Numbered from the stretch's first letter, positions 46,930 to 59,036 are shown. The stretch is DNA of 64,000 bases from Neoarius graeffei (GCF_027579695.1 NC_083574.1:59041559-59105558); one strand, 5' to 3'. The notes: generated by a model not told the origin, from the letters alone. Program-made: numbers and translations.

Positions 46930-47855
46930 GAAGTAAAGATGGGGAGGGGTTCACCGCTCTGTGGATGACTGTGTGGGCAAACAGTGCAACAATTTAAAAT
47001 AACATTCTTCAATGTAAAATTTCAAAGAATTTGGTGATCACAACCTTTACAGTACATAATATCATCAAAAGATTCAGAGAATCTGGAGAAATCTCTGTAT
47101 GCAAGGGACAAGGCCGAAAACACAATATTGGATGCCCATGATCTTCAGGCCCTCAGGCGGCACTGCATTAAAAACAGACAATTCTGCAGTGGAAGTCACT
47201 TCAGAAAACTATCATCTGCGAATACAGTCTGTCGCTGCATCCACAAATGAAAGTTAAAATCATGTGTAAATAATATCCAGGAACACTGCTACCTTCTCTG
47301 GGCTTGAGCTTCTTTACAATGGACTGAGGCGAAGTGGAAAATTGTCCCGAGGTCTGATGAATCAAAATGTTAAATTCTTATTGGAAATCGTGGATGCTGC
47401 ATCCTCTAGACTAAACAGGAGAGGGACCATCCTGCTTGTTATCAGCGCATAGTTCAAAAGCCAGCATCTGTGATGGAATGAGGGTGCATTAGTGCACATG
47501 GCATGGGTAACTTACACATCTAGGAAGGCATCATTAATGCTGAATGATATGTACAGGTTTTGGAGCAACATATGCTGTCATCCAAATGATGTCGTTTTCA
47601 GGAAAGGCCTCGCTTATTTCAACAGGACAATGCCAAATCGCATTCGGCCTAAGTCCAGTCCTGTTCTCCATCGAAAACATTTGGCGCATTATGAAATGAA
47701 AAATACGACAAAGGAAACCCTGGACTATTGAGCAGTTGAAATCCTATATCAGGCAAAAATGGTACAACATTTCACTTTAAAAACTACAGTAATTGGTCTC
47801 CTCGGTTCTTAAATGTTTACAGAGTGTTGTTAAAATAGAAGTGATGCAACACCGT
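46930..47855 (+). pseudogene. Tc1-like transposase, heavily decayed
   Basis: Translated pieces match the transposase at 27091 (IIKRFRESGEISV, SDESKC/L-type catalytic start, IENIWRIMK) but across several frames with many stops. Confidence 0.75.
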
Positions 47856-48087
47856 AGTAAACATGCCCCTGTCCCAACTTTTTTTTTAAACATGTTGCTG
47901 GCATCATCTTCAAAATGAGCATATAATTTTCAAAAAACAATCAAACTTCTCAGTTTCAACATTTGATATGTTGTCTTTGTACTATTTTCAATGAAATATA
48001 GGGTTTCCATAACTTGCAAATGATCGCATTCTGATTTTTATTTATATTTTGCACAGCGTCTCAACTTTTTTTGGAAACCAGATTGTA

Positions 48088-49330
48088 TAACTGATTAATC
48101 TTTTTTCCGTAAAGGCCTGTGTATTCTTTTAATCCTCCTACCATTGATTATTCATCACTGTTCCTGTGTTCACAGTGATTATAAGCCCACAGTTGCCGCT
48201 TGCAATTCCACAGGGACACATCCAGAGACCACTCTCAGCTAAGTGTGATTAAAATGATAATATTGTGATAGAGCAGAATCAATCGTTGCTTTTTAGACAC
48301 ACACAGAAAGAGAAATAGAATGTACTCTAGTCTCTTGGACAGCTAAAGCTGCCCTGCAGTCTGCTAAGCCCAGGTGGGGTGTTGTGGTTTGCTGTTTTAT
48401 GAGCCGCATAAAAGAACAATGCCATAAATCTCTGACCCATGTGTGTGTAGAAAATATTAGCTTTGGGACATATCTAAGCCACTATCAGATATTGAATCCT
48501 AACATTCCAAATCCTAAAATTGTGGGCTTTTACACCACATGTAATTGAGTCACATTCTCACATTCCTAGGGAAAGTAGTGGGACGATGAATAATTGTTTC
48601 ACTATTAACCATTTCCTTGTGTCTTTTCTCACAGTCATTTTGTTAATCTGACTACACTGCAATTATGAACAGTTCTGATTTATAGTTTACAGTTTACAAA
48701 AAAAGCAAGGTAGGATTGAACAATTCATTCATTAATTCACTAGAATTGAATAATTCATTCATTCATCATCCGTAATGGATAGCTCCACCATGAACCACAT
48801 TATTTTGTGTATTCAGTTAATCAATAGGTCACCTCAAAATGCAATTTGTAATGCGACTGCAGCCAGTTAGTCTCAGTTTACTCTTTGCATTATTTTATAC
48901 CCCATGTAATGCACTTAAACAGGGAGACAGGAGTCATTTGGAATACACTTGAACAAGATGGTAAAGTCAAGCTGACTATAGTGGAAAAACAACAAATTTT
49001 CTCTTTTTGACAACAGGTTGAATATCATGTATAAGGAGTGAATCATAAACTGAGCATCTGTGTCTGTTCCTCGATGCATGACTCATCAGTTAATCAGACA
49101 GCAATGATCAGAAAGATGCAATGCTTTAGAGTCTTTTGTGTGAATAATAATAATAATCTAGTATTATTGTTAAATGCACTGTATATTATTATTATAGTCT
49201 GTCTGAGCTGTGAAGCTGTCAAAGGTGGTTTATAAAAATACAAAATGGTGTTTCTCATGAACTAAGGATTAACGATGTGTGCATAGTAGACTCCAATGCA
49301 ATGTAATTTCAATATAATTAATTACAGGAA
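48088..49330. other. gene-free stretch
   Basis: Small ATTCATTC-type and (AAT)n tracts only. No gene supported. Confidence 0.5.
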
Positions 49331-49450
49331 GAACCCAATCTTGCTACAAAAACCACAAAGGAGAAAGACCCTCAAGGGTGCCTGAGAGAGGGGGAGAATG
49401 AGCACCCCAACCGGACGGACCCAAGGTTAACGACACAGGACAACGGACAA

Positions 49451-52398
49451 ATGACATCGCAAGTACTATGCACCTGTGGCAAGGCCTGTAAGAACATCAG
49501 GGGCTTGAAGATACATCAGGCCAGGAAGGGGTGCACAACAGGGGTAGTGGCGACACAGTGCATAGAAGCATCTTCTGGTGAGACGACGGAGGAGCTAGGC
49601 CCAGAGGCAAACCACAGTGCCCAGAGCCTCCCTGTATTGGTCACGCCTGCTGCCAGCACCCTACTGGCTGACCCAATGGCAAGTAGTACCCAGAACCAAC
49701 AACTACCATCAGCTGCCAGACATTAACAGAACTGTCAGAGCCACCAAGCAGCACCTGCACCAGCTGTCCACGATGACACTCCAACAGCCTACTCAAGGAT
49801 CCAGTGGCCCCAGTCCTCAAAGACAACCGAGTGGCATCTGTTTGATGGCAACGTTGACCAGATTCTGGAGGGGATGGCTGAGGGGGATGTAGACCGCTGG
49901 CTGACTACTATGGCTACAATCATAGTTAACATCACAGCCAAGTGATTCGGGATGAAGGAGGCCAAGCCCGCACCGCAAGCCTATGCTCCAAACCACCGAG
50001 CAAGGAGAATCCAGTGCCTCAGGGAAGAGCTCAAGGCTCTCAAGAGGCAGTATAAGAAGGCAGGTGCTATGGAGAGGGAAGGTCTGACAGATCTGCAGGC
50101 GATCCTGAGGAAGGAGCTACTGACCTTGTGGAGGGTAGAAAACCAAAGGAGGAGGCATAGGGAGAGGGCAAAGAGAAGAGCTGCATTCCTGGCCAACCTT
50201 TTCAAGCTGACCAAGGAACTTCTAGGTCAGAAGAGGACTGGCCATCTTACCTGCTCGAGAGAAGCCATTAATGACCACCTTAAGAGCACCTACAGTGATA
50301 GCAGGAGAGACCAACCCTTGGGAACATGTGAGGCTCTCATAACTCCACCAGAGCCAACAGCAGACTTTAACCTGGAGGAGCCCAGCCTAAAGCCTAGGTC
50401 ACAACCGGCCGTATGTGCTCCTACGGCCGGTCTACGTGCAAAAAATGCAAGAAATGCATGGAGGGCGCACATGTGACGTGCTGATTTTCGAGCCGTAGAC
50501 TGGCCGCAGACCGGCCACAGAGGTTCTTTGTCATGTCAAACAAACTCTACGGGCGCTTATGTTTTTTTCAGATTGCAAGACAAACTTATGGCCAACGTGC
50601 GTTTTTCTCCACGAACAAAAAAAAAAAAAAAAAACGCAGCGATTTGGGAAACGCCAAAAATCGCATGGCCAAAAAATTGTACGTCTGGTTGTGACCTAGG
50701 CTTAAAGGAAGTGGTAAGGAGAGCAAGAGCCAGTTCTGCACCAGGCCCAAGCAGAGTGCCTTACAAGGTCTACAAGAACTGCCCAAAGCTACTACACCGG
50801 CTTTGGAGGGCCTTAAAGGTGATCTGGAGAAGAGGGAAGATCGCCCAGTCGTGGAGATATGCGGAAGGGGTGTTTATTCTGAAAGAGGAGACATCTGAGA
50901 AGGTTGATCAGTTTTGGATTATCTCTCTGCTCAGTGTAGAGAGCAAGATCTTCTTCAGTGTGCTGGCCAAGAGACTCACCAACTTCCTGCTGAACAACAA
51001 TTACACTGACACCTCAGTACAGAAGGGAGGCATACCAGGTGTTGTGGGCTGCCTAGAGCACACAGGTGTGGTGACTCAGCTCATCAGGGAGCCAAGAGAG
51101 GGCAGAGGGGACCTGGCAGTACTGTGGCTGGATCTCACCAACACCTACGGTTCAATACCACATAAACTGATAGGAGTGGCACTCGACAAGCACCATGTTC
51201 GACAGAAGGTGCAATATCTCATCTTGACATCATGAGCTTCAAACCCACCAAATCCCATTCTTTGGTCCTGAAAAAAGGGAAGGTCACAGATAGATTCCAC
51301 TTCAGGCTGGGAGAAGACCAAATTCCGTCAGTTATGGAAAAACCAGTGAAAAGCCTCGGAAAAGTCTTCAACTGTAGCCTGAAGGATACAGATTCCATCA
51401 AGGCAACCAACGCCGACCTGAAGGGATCATTGAAGGTGGGAGACAAGTCTGGTCTCCCTGGGTGATTCAAGGCATGGGTCTACCAGCACGGGATCCTCCC
51501 AAGAATCCTCTGGCCCTTGCTCATCTATGAGGTACCTATGACTGCAGTACAGGGATTTGAGCGCAAGGTGAGCAGCTATCTTCACAGGTGGCTAGGTTTG
51601 CCACACAGCCTGTGTAGCATTGTTCTGTATGGGAACACCAATAAGGTCAGGCTCCCTCTCAGGTCAAATCAGGGAGGAGTTCATCATGGCTCGAGCGAGA
51701 GAACATCTGCAGTACACCAGATCAGGGGACAGCAAAGTAACCAGGGCAGGGATTGTTGTAAAGACAGGGAGGAAGTGGAAGGCAGGTGAGGCAGTGCAGC
51801 AGGCAGAAGCTCGCCTACAGCAGAAGGTCCTTTTTGGGAGCATGGCTTGTGGCAGAGCTGGGCTTGGATGTTTTCCATTGACCCTATTTAACACCACCAG
51901 TGAGAAAGAGAGGCGAATGTTGGTTAAGGAAGAGGTGCACTCCGCAGTGGAGGAAGAAAGAACATCTAGTGCCATGGCAATGAGACAACACAAGACTGGG
52001 TGATGTCAGTCAACATAGAAAGGCAGCTAAAGATTCCAGCTCATATCACCCAGACCGCGCTGAGACCAGACATCATCTTGGTGTCAAATGCCACGAGACA
52101 GCTGATCCTCTTGGAGCTGACCATGCCCTGGGAAGAGAGGATGGAGGAGGCACAGGAGAGGAAGAGGGCAAAATATCAGGAGCTTGTGGAGGACTGCCAC
52201 AGGAACAGGTGGAGGACCAGGTACATGCCAGTGGAGGTGGGCTGTCGGGGGTTTGCAGGCCATTCCCTCAGCAAGGCCTATGGAATCCTGGGGCTCATGG
52301 GTCAAAGCAGGAGAAGGGCCATTAACAATAATGTGGAGGCGGCAGAAAAGGTATCCAGATGGCTCTGGCTGAAGAGGGGCGACAAGTGGAGGTCGTAG
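49451..52398 (+). pseudogene. reverse transcriptase/restriction-like endonuclease polyprotein, broken
   Basis: Successive frames hold: a zinc finger CTCGKACKNIRGLKIHQ at 49469-49530; a basic region (ERAKRRAAFLANLF...LLGQKRTGHLTCS); RT segments APGPSRVPYKVY, a WR/GV/KE block, and LAVLWLDLTNTYGSIPHKLI with the motif-A Asp (about 51105-51175); and a C-terminal RPDIILVS...LLELTMPWEERMEEAQERKRAKY (52000-52398) typical of the PD-(D/E)xK nuclease of this LINE group. The motif-C Y-x-D-D block was not found, because the frame jumps from just after motif A to a region downstream of the thumb. It has several frameshifts and stops and is inactive. Confidence 0.8.
50393..50699. mobile_element. hAT-type MITE inside the LINE
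   Basis: Ends CCTAGGTCACAACC and GGTTGTGACCTAG. Flanking 8-mers GCCTAAAG (50385-50392) and GCTTAAAG (50700-50707) differ by one base, giving the hAT-style 8-bp duplication. 307 bp with an inner A-tract and GGCCG-rich palindromes. Confidence 0.85.
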
Positions 52399-52550
52399 TA
52401 TGCCACTTGGACACAGACCAGGGCTTGATCAACCCCGGTCGGGTCACCTAGCTGAGGGTGTCTGTTGTAAGACCCGAAACACCCAATGAAGCCAGGATAC
52501 AACACTGATGATGTGCCCAAGTTTGTGCATCGGAAGATGTATGTATCACC

Positions 52551-53219
52551 ACAGGTAATTTTGATGCATGTGCATTCAATGCTCATTTTGAAATCCATTC
52601 ACACTACACTGATTTCCTCCTTCACACTCATGTTCCCCATTTCCTCATCTTGCTTTTTCCATTAGCTCCCTTCCTTAGTTTTTCTCACCTCTTCTCATCC
52701 CATTTTCCCCTACACATCAGATTGGACCCTCATTCTACCTGTAGTCAATCTACTGCACATGAAAGGACAGAAAGCTACAGAAAGCAAGACAAAATGAAGA
52801 TATTTGCTCACTGTGCAGCCTATTCAGTTTTATGTGCCTATAAAATGAGCAGCAAATTCTGAAAGTAAACTAGATTCAACCCTTCAGGCTATGTTTTAAT
52901 AAGCAAGTACAAATTTGATTTGTTTGGAGTGGTGGCCCAATCGCAGGATTTCCTGTGTGATAGATCACCTTTTGCCTGATTGAATTTAATGAGTAAATAC
53001 ACAAAACAATTTTCACAGACAGATTCCATCATTCATTCATTCACATTCATGTCAGCACAGATGCACAACTCCACAATGGGGGCTGTTCATGAGAAATCAC
53101 AGTTATATGAGATGATGACACAGTAGGATGCTTTGTTTTAACATCAGTTATAATCCAAATACAGCAGAATTGGAATAACTGCTACTTAGGCTCTCAAGCA
53201 CTAAAACACTATTTAAAAG
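52551..53219. other. gene-free stretch
   Basis: No exon or transposon signature seen. Confidence 0.5.
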
Positions 53220-53230
53220 GGAGCAAATAT

Positions 53231-53606
53231 CCATCCATCCATCCATCCATCCATCCATCCATAACCACTTATCCTGTGCAGGGTCGCAGGCAAGCTGGAG
53301 CCTATCCAGGCTGACTATGGGTGAGAGGTGGGGTACACCCTGGACACATCGCCAGATCATCGCAGGGCTGATACACAGAGACAAACAACCATTCACACTC
53401 ACATTCACACCTACGGTCAATTTAGAGTCACCAATTAGCCTAACCTGCATGTCTTTGGACTGTGGGGGAAACCAGAGCACCTGGATGAAACCCATGCAGA
53501 CACGGGAAGAACATGCAAACTTCACACGGAAAGGCCCCCATCAGCCACTGGGCTCAAACCCAGAACCTTCTTGCTGTGAGGCAACATTGCTAACCACTAC
53601 ACCGCA
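53231..53606 (-). mobile_element. tRNA-derived SINE with (GGAT)n tail and target duplication
   Basis: Reverse-orientation copy starting with a (CCAT)n tail at 53231-53262. Perfect 11-bp duplication GGAGCAAATAT at 53220-53230 and 53607-53617. The head is short by about 15 bp. Confidence 0.92.
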
Positions 53607-53617
53607 GGAGCAAATAT

Positions 53618-54305
53618 ATCCCAGACAATTTCTTATTAAATCTGTGGTGCTTTGTCAATAGGAGCAGGTTGTGCAGACCCTCACCATATACGGGTACAGT
53701 ATATCTCTGGTCAACAAACATTAATCTCCATAAAGTTCTCAGACACAACTCAATATATTTTAAATTCTAATGCAATACTAATTACTTCTTTTGAGTGACC
53801 AAAGATTATTTTTTTATTTTGCTCTTGCACAGATAAGCTGACGTTCCACTGATTTGCTCACTTTTTTAGTTGTGCAATCACTAGAATTAAATATAATAAG
53901 ATTCTGCAAGCAAAGGCAAAATGTAAGTGCAGACAGTGTGTCTATAATGTACAGAACCACTTCTATTGTAAGATATCACAAATATTGGCAGAAAGAAAGG
54001 AGGATTATGAAGTGCACATGATCTGTACATTAGAAATGCATGTTCACCACAGTGACCTTTTTACCTACGCAAAAGGCTGAGAAAAAGAACCACTCAAAAT
54101 GAGCTGCTGTATGCTGGGTGACAGTATGTTGTCGACTCTCAACTGCCTTTTCTGGGGTTACTCAAAAAATGCATCAGGTAGCCTAGAGCATAAGTGTGGT
54201 AGCTTCTTCTGCTTAATTTTGTTTCAGGCTTTTGTTACTAATGTCATCCTGCCCCATCAAAATCTACACTCATGAGAAAAATAAAGTAAACCCTCCTTCA
54301 ATTCG
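53618..54305. other. gene-free stretch
   Basis: Nothing recognisable. Confidence 0.5.
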
Positions 54306-54317
54306 AGGTTTATATTT

Positions 54318-54634
54318 CAAAGTCCCTCCCACACCAGGATCTGATCTTCCCAGGCAGTCTCTTGTCCCATCACTAACCAGCTCTTGAGGCACAGATCTCT
54401 GTTTCTATAACCCTCAGACTCTTGTCTATTATATAGCTAGGTTTACAGTGGGGGGCTAGTCCTGTGATAACTGCAAGAGTTTGACTCCCTACCCACATCT
54501 GTATTGCAGTGTGCCTTGCCAGATGGCAGTAGGTACCATTTTTATGATGGTCTTTGGTATGACCCAACCATGAGTAGAACTCAGAATCTCCCAGTTGAGA
54601 GGTGGACACGCTAACCACTAGGCCAGCTCGTGGT
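54318..54634 (-). mobile_element. second tRNA-derived SINE family
   Basis: On the minus strand the head reads GAGCTGGCCTAGTGGTTAGC (A-box region), then CTGGGAGATTCTGAGTTCTA (B-box region), unlike the common SINE in its body. Perfect 12-bp duplication AGGTTTATATTT at 54306-54317 and 54635-54646. Only one copy is in the window. The head is too degenerate and too embedded to be called a tRNA gene. Confidence 0.85.
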
Positions 54635-54646
54635 AGGTTTATATTT

Positions 54647-54897
54647 ATCAGGGCCTAAATAGCAATTGTGTGGTCCTAACTAACATCCATAAACAAACAC
54701 ATAAGCTCAGGTGACCCCAACAAAACACAATAGATTTCAATATGTAATCATTTTTCCCCCAAATGTAATGTTCAGCAACATTCAGAAATGAGGTGGAAAA
54801 AATAAATACACTCTTCCTACTTCCACAATCATTAAGAGATTCATTAACAGCCAGGTATTACTAATGAAATGCACAAGATTAGTTAAAGGGTACCCCC
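54647..54897. other. gene-free stretch
   Basis: Nothing recognised in this short interval. Confidence 0.4.
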
Positions 54898-55090
54898 ATC
54901 CATTATCTGTAGCTGCTTATCCTGTGAGTGTGAATGGTTGTTTGTCTCTATGCATCAGCCCTGCGATAACCTGGTGACTTGTCCAGGGTGTACCCCGCCT
55001 CTTCCCCATAGTCAGCTGGGATAGGCTCCAGCTTGCCTGCGACCCTGTAGAACAGGATAAGTGGCTACAGATAATGGATTGATGGATGGA
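54898..55090 (+). mobile_element. SINE with inverted tail piece
   Basis: The 3' half of the common SINE (54925-55090, ending GGATTGATGGATGGA) is preceded at 54898-54925 by an inverted copy of its own tail (CATCCATTATCTGTAGCTGC), making a small palindrome. It is then joined to a 5'-truncated Tc1-like element. Confidence 0.75.
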
Positions 55091-55092
55091 TC

Positions 55093-56364
55093 TATCAAAG
55101 TCTGATCTTCACAACACATGTTTGTGGAAGTGTATCATGGCAGGAACAAAGGAGATTTCTGAGGACTTCAGAAAAAGCATTGTTGATGCTCATCAGGCTG
55201 GAAAAGGTTACAAAACCATCTCTAAAGGGTTTGGACTCCACCAATCCACAGTCAGACAGATTGTGTACAAATGGAGAAAGTTCAAGACCATTGTTACAAG
55301 ACCCCAGGAGTGGTCGACCAACAAAGATCACTCCAAGAGCAAGGCATGTAATAGTCGGCGAGGTCACAAAGGACCCCAGGGTAACGTCTACGCAACTGAA
55401 GGCCTCTCTCACATTGGCTAATGTTAATGTTCATGAGTCCACCATCAGGAGAACACTGAACAACAATGGTGTGCATGGCAGGGTTGCAAGAAGAAAGCCA
55501 CTGCTCTCCAAAAAGAACATTGCTGCTCATCTGCAGTTTGCTAAAGATCACGTGGACAAGCCAGAAGGCTATTGGAAAAATGTTTTGTGGACAGGTGAGA
55601 CCAAAATAGAACTTTTGGTTTAAATGAGAAGTGTTATGTTTGGAGAAAGGAAAGCACTGCATTACAGCATAAGAACCTTATCCCATCTGTGAAACATGGT
55701 GGTGGTAGTATCATGGTTTGGGCCTGTTTTGCTGCATCTGGGCCAGGACGGCTTGACATCATTGATGGAACAATGAATTCTGAATGATACCAGCGAATTC
55801 TAAAGGAAAATGTCAGGACATCTCAAGAGAAGGTGGGCCATGCAGCAAGACAACAACCCTAAGCACACAAGTCGTTCTACCAAAGAATGATTAAAGAAGA
55901 ATAAAGTTAATGTTTTGGAATGGCCAAGTCAAAGTCCTGACCTTAATCCAGTCGAAATGTTGTGGAAGGACCTGAAGTGAGCAGTTCATGTGAGGAAACC
56001 CACCAACGTCCCAGAGTTGAAGCTGTTCTGTACGGAGGAATGGGCTAAAATTCCTCCAAGCCAGTGTGCAGGACTGATCAACAGTTACCAGAAACGTTTA
56101 GTTGCAGTTATTGCTGCACAAGGGGGTCACACCAGATACTGAAAGCAAAGGTTCACATACTTTTGCCACTTACAGATATGTAATATTGGATCATTTTCCT
56201 CAATAAATAAATGACCAAGTATAAAAATTTTTTGTCTCATTTGTTTAATTGGGTTCTCTTTATTTTCTTTTAGAACTTGTGTGAAAATCTGATGATGTTT
56301 TAGGTCATATTTATGCAGAAATATAGAAAATTCTAAAGGGTTCACAAACTTTCAAGCACCACTG
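55093..56364 (+). mobile_element. Tc1-like element (CAGTGGTGCTTGAAAG family), copy 3, 5' truncated
   Basis: Opposite orientation to the copies at 38361 and 40726. The right end CAAACTTTCAAGCACCACTG is followed by TA (56365-56366). The left inverted repeat is missing: sequence starts at CTATCAAAGTCTGATC next to a SINE tail. Confidence 0.92.
55137..56142 (+). pseudogene. Tc1-like transposase, frameshifted
   Basis: ATG 55137 (MAGTKEISEDFRKSIVDAHQ) to TGA 56140-56142, 1006 nt, so reading frames shift more than once. HTH sequence, SGRPTKITPRAR (second frame), WTGETKIE (the first catalytic Asp is Gly here), MQQDNNPKHTS and SPDLNPVEMLW are recognisable. Confidence 0.88.
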
Positions 56365-56654
56365 TAAAGTGCATGTGAAGCTATTTTTTTTTTGTTTTTA
56401 CCTACTGTGCAACAAGCAAATAAGACACTTGTATGTGGAAAACTCATAAAAACAAAGAAACCCCTATTAAATTTTAGTTGGAAACTCCAACTATATCTAA
56501 AAAAAAAAATAAGTCCAGAGGACTGGACCGAGTTTTATTATGGTATGTCCTTTGCTGACGTCACATTGGTTGCTATGTGCTTGTTTATCACGAAGCTTTG
56601 TTTATAGTAGTCTGTAGAATGTGCACTATCAGCCTTTTAATAACAATTAAAAAG

Positions 56655-56902
56655 ATGTCTAGCGATTCTGAGTGATGTGAATCACCAGTCTCTAGCGCAC
56701 AAGGTAGTTCAAAAGAAGCAGAAGCAGACTACAAAGTTTTTAACAGCCAGTATGCACCATACAAAGATGAACCACTCACTGATCTCAAAGATGACGATGA
56801 GCAAGACCAAGACAACAATATCGATGAACAAGTTGATATTGAAGGTTTTACTCAAACAGTATTAGAAGCACGTTATGAAAGAACAGTAGCAGTTGAGGCT
56901 TG
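56655..56902 (+). pseudogene. acidic first exon, P2X7-type ballast-domain-like (element B)
   Basis: ATG 56655 starts MSSDSE, followed by an in-frame TGA at 56673-56675, then CESPVSS..., YKVFNSQYAPYKDEPL, a long Asp/Glu run and LEARYERTVAVEAW. It ends at TG|GTAAGT, splitting the final Trp codon in phase 2 exactly as in element A. The pattern (PYxxEP, acidic, then a basic-aromatic stretch and Trp) fits the N-terminal exon of fish proteins with a WCxCGxC module. The stop and the missing second exon make it non-functional. Confidence 0.6.
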
Positions 56903-57325
56903 GTAAGTTTTAAACTACATTATTTGAATAAAATGATTCCTTGGAGGAAAGGAAAAGCAAAACCTAAACTGTGTGTCATATGCAGCACCATTTGTATGTC
57001 ATAGACTGATATCTATTTCAAGATCAAATCTGTGATAAGACAAGGAGCTATACCTTTTTAATTCAAAATATAGCCAGCTGTTTGCTTAAAATGTGATTAC
57101 TATAACTGCTACTACACATAAGTGCAAATGTGAACATTGTGATATTACCAATCTTGTTCATGAAACAAACAGTAAGAACAATAAATCATGTAACGCAGAT
57201 TGTTCACTCACTATTGACATAAAATATAACATTTTGATGTCTCAACTTACGTGTCTTTTTTGGTGTTCGCTGATGATTTCTGGTAGTTTTATCATGACAG
57301 AGTCTCTGGTTGATATGGACCCTTT

Positions 57326-57619
57326 TCACAGGACGGCTTGTAGTTTATTTTCACCAACCATCAAGGAAGAATACCTTCTTTCATAACAGCTGTATTCGAA
57401 ATGTGCTGAGCATAGCGAAGTATATTTGCTCAGAGGTTCGCGAAAGTGTGGGCGATGCTGCTGCATAAATTTAACCCAGTTTGGTCTCATAGCTGGATCA
57501 AATGGGAACTGATGCATCCTTATACCAGGGGCAAAAGTTGTGGTCATACAACAAACATTATTTGGTGCTCCAGTGACACAATAGCGACCTCTTCTTTTTT
57601 TGTGTTTACTGTCCGCCAT
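57326..57619 (-). pseudogene. THAP-domain exon (element B)
   Basis: ATG 57619 gives about 97 codons: MADSKHKKRRGRYCVTGAPN, then the GIRMHQFPFDP and W-VKF core, YTSLCSAHFEYSCYERR (C-x2-H) and a short end at 57326. YCVTGAPNNV...LCSAHFE is a THAP subtype common in fish genomes. The open frame extends upstream to 57889, but the MADSK start is the natural one. No frameshift; the closing AVPTx motif is missing, so the domain is incomplete or runs into a deleted exon. Confidence 0.75.
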
Positions 57620-57990
57620 AGTGAAATGCAACATATGATAGTAAGTTTGCAACCAATGTGACATCACGGCAGTGTTGTATGATATGTTTTGGCCACGAGT
57701 TATGAATGGACATTTTTTTAGTAAACCCACAAAACTTCTTGGCCTCATGAAAAAATCAGTTTTTATTATTATCATCTCAAACTTTGCAGATATATGCTTC
57801 AACAGTATGTTTATTGAAATATGTAGAAAAAATTGCTTCATATGAAGTTTAAAGGTACAGCCATATTGCCATTTTGTGGGTGGTGTCAAAGGTCAGCGTG
57901 ACGTAGAATTGTTGATAGGTTTCCTGTATCTTGATTGGCTCGTTGCACCTGACACTGTGATGTAGCTGAATGTACAAACATAATTTAAAA

Positions 57991-58338
57991 ATAGCAGAGG
58001 GCAAAGCCTATAGTTGCAAAAATAATAAACATGATAATAAGGGAAAGCATTTTTTCTGTGTTCCATTGCCGACAACCAAGCAATGTAAACGACTTGCTAA
58101 ACAATGGCTACACAACTTAGGAACAGGTCACACTTTATAAACACTCTCCTTTGGTAGGAATTCTGCTGTTTGTGAGGACCATTTTGAGCTTGATTGCTTT
58201 GAAAGGAATCTACAGGCTGAAATCTTGGGCTACGCAGGTTATGTTAGACTCAAACCTGATGCTGTGCCAACAATATTCCAACACCTTCCACGGAAAAGGG
58301 ATTCAACTCATGCAAGCCGATTAACTAGAATAGTATAG
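57991..58338 (+). pseudogene. THAP-domain exon (element C)
   Basis: One frame reads AEGKAYSCKNN...KHFFCVPLP...KRLAKQWLHNLGTGHTL, then TAA at 58138-58140, then TLSFGRNSAVCEDHFELDCF...LKPDAVPTIF, ending at TAG 58336-58338. C-x2-H (CEDH), the tryptophan and AVPTIF identify THAP. The likely start has decayed to ATA (57991, IAEGKAY). One internal stop and no start. Confidence 0.8.
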
Positions 58339-58649
58339 ACATTCAAAGCTAATATATATAGTTACTGCCTAAAAGCAGTGTTCCTGATGAGTGTAAAATG
58401 TGTTAGAAAATAAGCCCATATTATTTTTTTAAAGGCAAATTAAAAATAAGCACTGGATAAAAACCCATCTATCTTACCTAAATAAAGATACAAATTTTCT
58501 TGTCCAGTCGTCAAGTGTTGTTCAGTGCTCTGTGCTTCACACTGCTCTGCTATAAATTCACATTCGGCTTCAAGCTATCACTATCCTATATTTAGACCAT
58601 ATAAACTGTTGTGGCACATTGCATGTCTATACCTGTATTCACACACAAT

Positions 58650-58676
58650 AAATAAATAAATAAATAAATAAATAGG
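58650..58676. repeat. (AAAT)n microsatellite
   Basis: Six to seven AAAT/AATA tetranucleotides inside element C. Confidence 0.85.
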
Positions 58677-59036
58677 CTTTATAGCTAGTATGGACACACA
58701 TATACATAAACACGCGCACACACTGAGTTTCTATATATAATAGGCTACTTACTGATTTTTGAGTTCTCCATCTGGTGCTGGCCCTCTCACATCAGGCTGT
58801 CATGCTACATGCTACACACAGATTATCATGGTCTGTATATAGTCCCTTTCCAATGCAGGCTTGTGTGTGACATATGTTTCTAAACCGGGTTTATCCATGA
58901 AACAATTCAATGACTGTGCATGTATTATATCACATAAAAGTTTGTACTCTTTACAACACATTCAGTAACAGTTTTCTGCTTGGCACACTTTTCACATCAG
59001 CACCAGATAGCTGCAGAACCCTATAACCTACCTTCC

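Larger units (their letters stand above)
46310..48085 (+). mobile_element. Tc1-like element, old relative of 26142..28333
   Basis: Ends CAACCCCAATTCCAAAAAAG and CTTTTTTTGGAAACCAGATTG (right end decayed), with TA at 46308-46309 and 48086-48087. It carries an inserted repeat/SINE block at about 46450-46728. Confidence 0.82.
49335..52550 (+). mobile_element. LINE with restriction-like endonuclease (R2/R4/NeSL-like group)
   Basis: About 3.2 kb of a non-LTR element, with an N-terminal C2HC-like finger, a long basic region, a reverse transcriptase region and a C-terminal restriction-like endonuclease segment, followed by a roughly 150-bp 3' UTR. It is interrupted by a short MITE at 50393. Ends are estimated; no clear target duplication was seen. 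Confidence 0.8.
56368..57848. mobile_element. Kolobok-like TTAA transposon with convergent P2X7-type and THAP exons (element B)
   Basis: Left end AGTGCATGTGAAGCTATTTTTT and right end, inverted, ACTTCATATGAAGCAATTTTTT. The right end abuts TTAA (57849-57852). The left TTAA is disturbed because a Tc1-like element sits in its TA, leaving TA|A before AGTG. The start AGTGC matches the right end of element A. It carries an acidic exon on + and THAP on -, the mirror arrangement of element A. 1481 bp. Confidence 0.75.

Noticed and set aside
49451-52398. A host gene with zinc finger and nuclease domains
   Set aside because: The order of zinc finger, reverse transcriptase motif A and restriction-like nuclease, plus frameshifts and 3' UTR, identifies a dead LINE.
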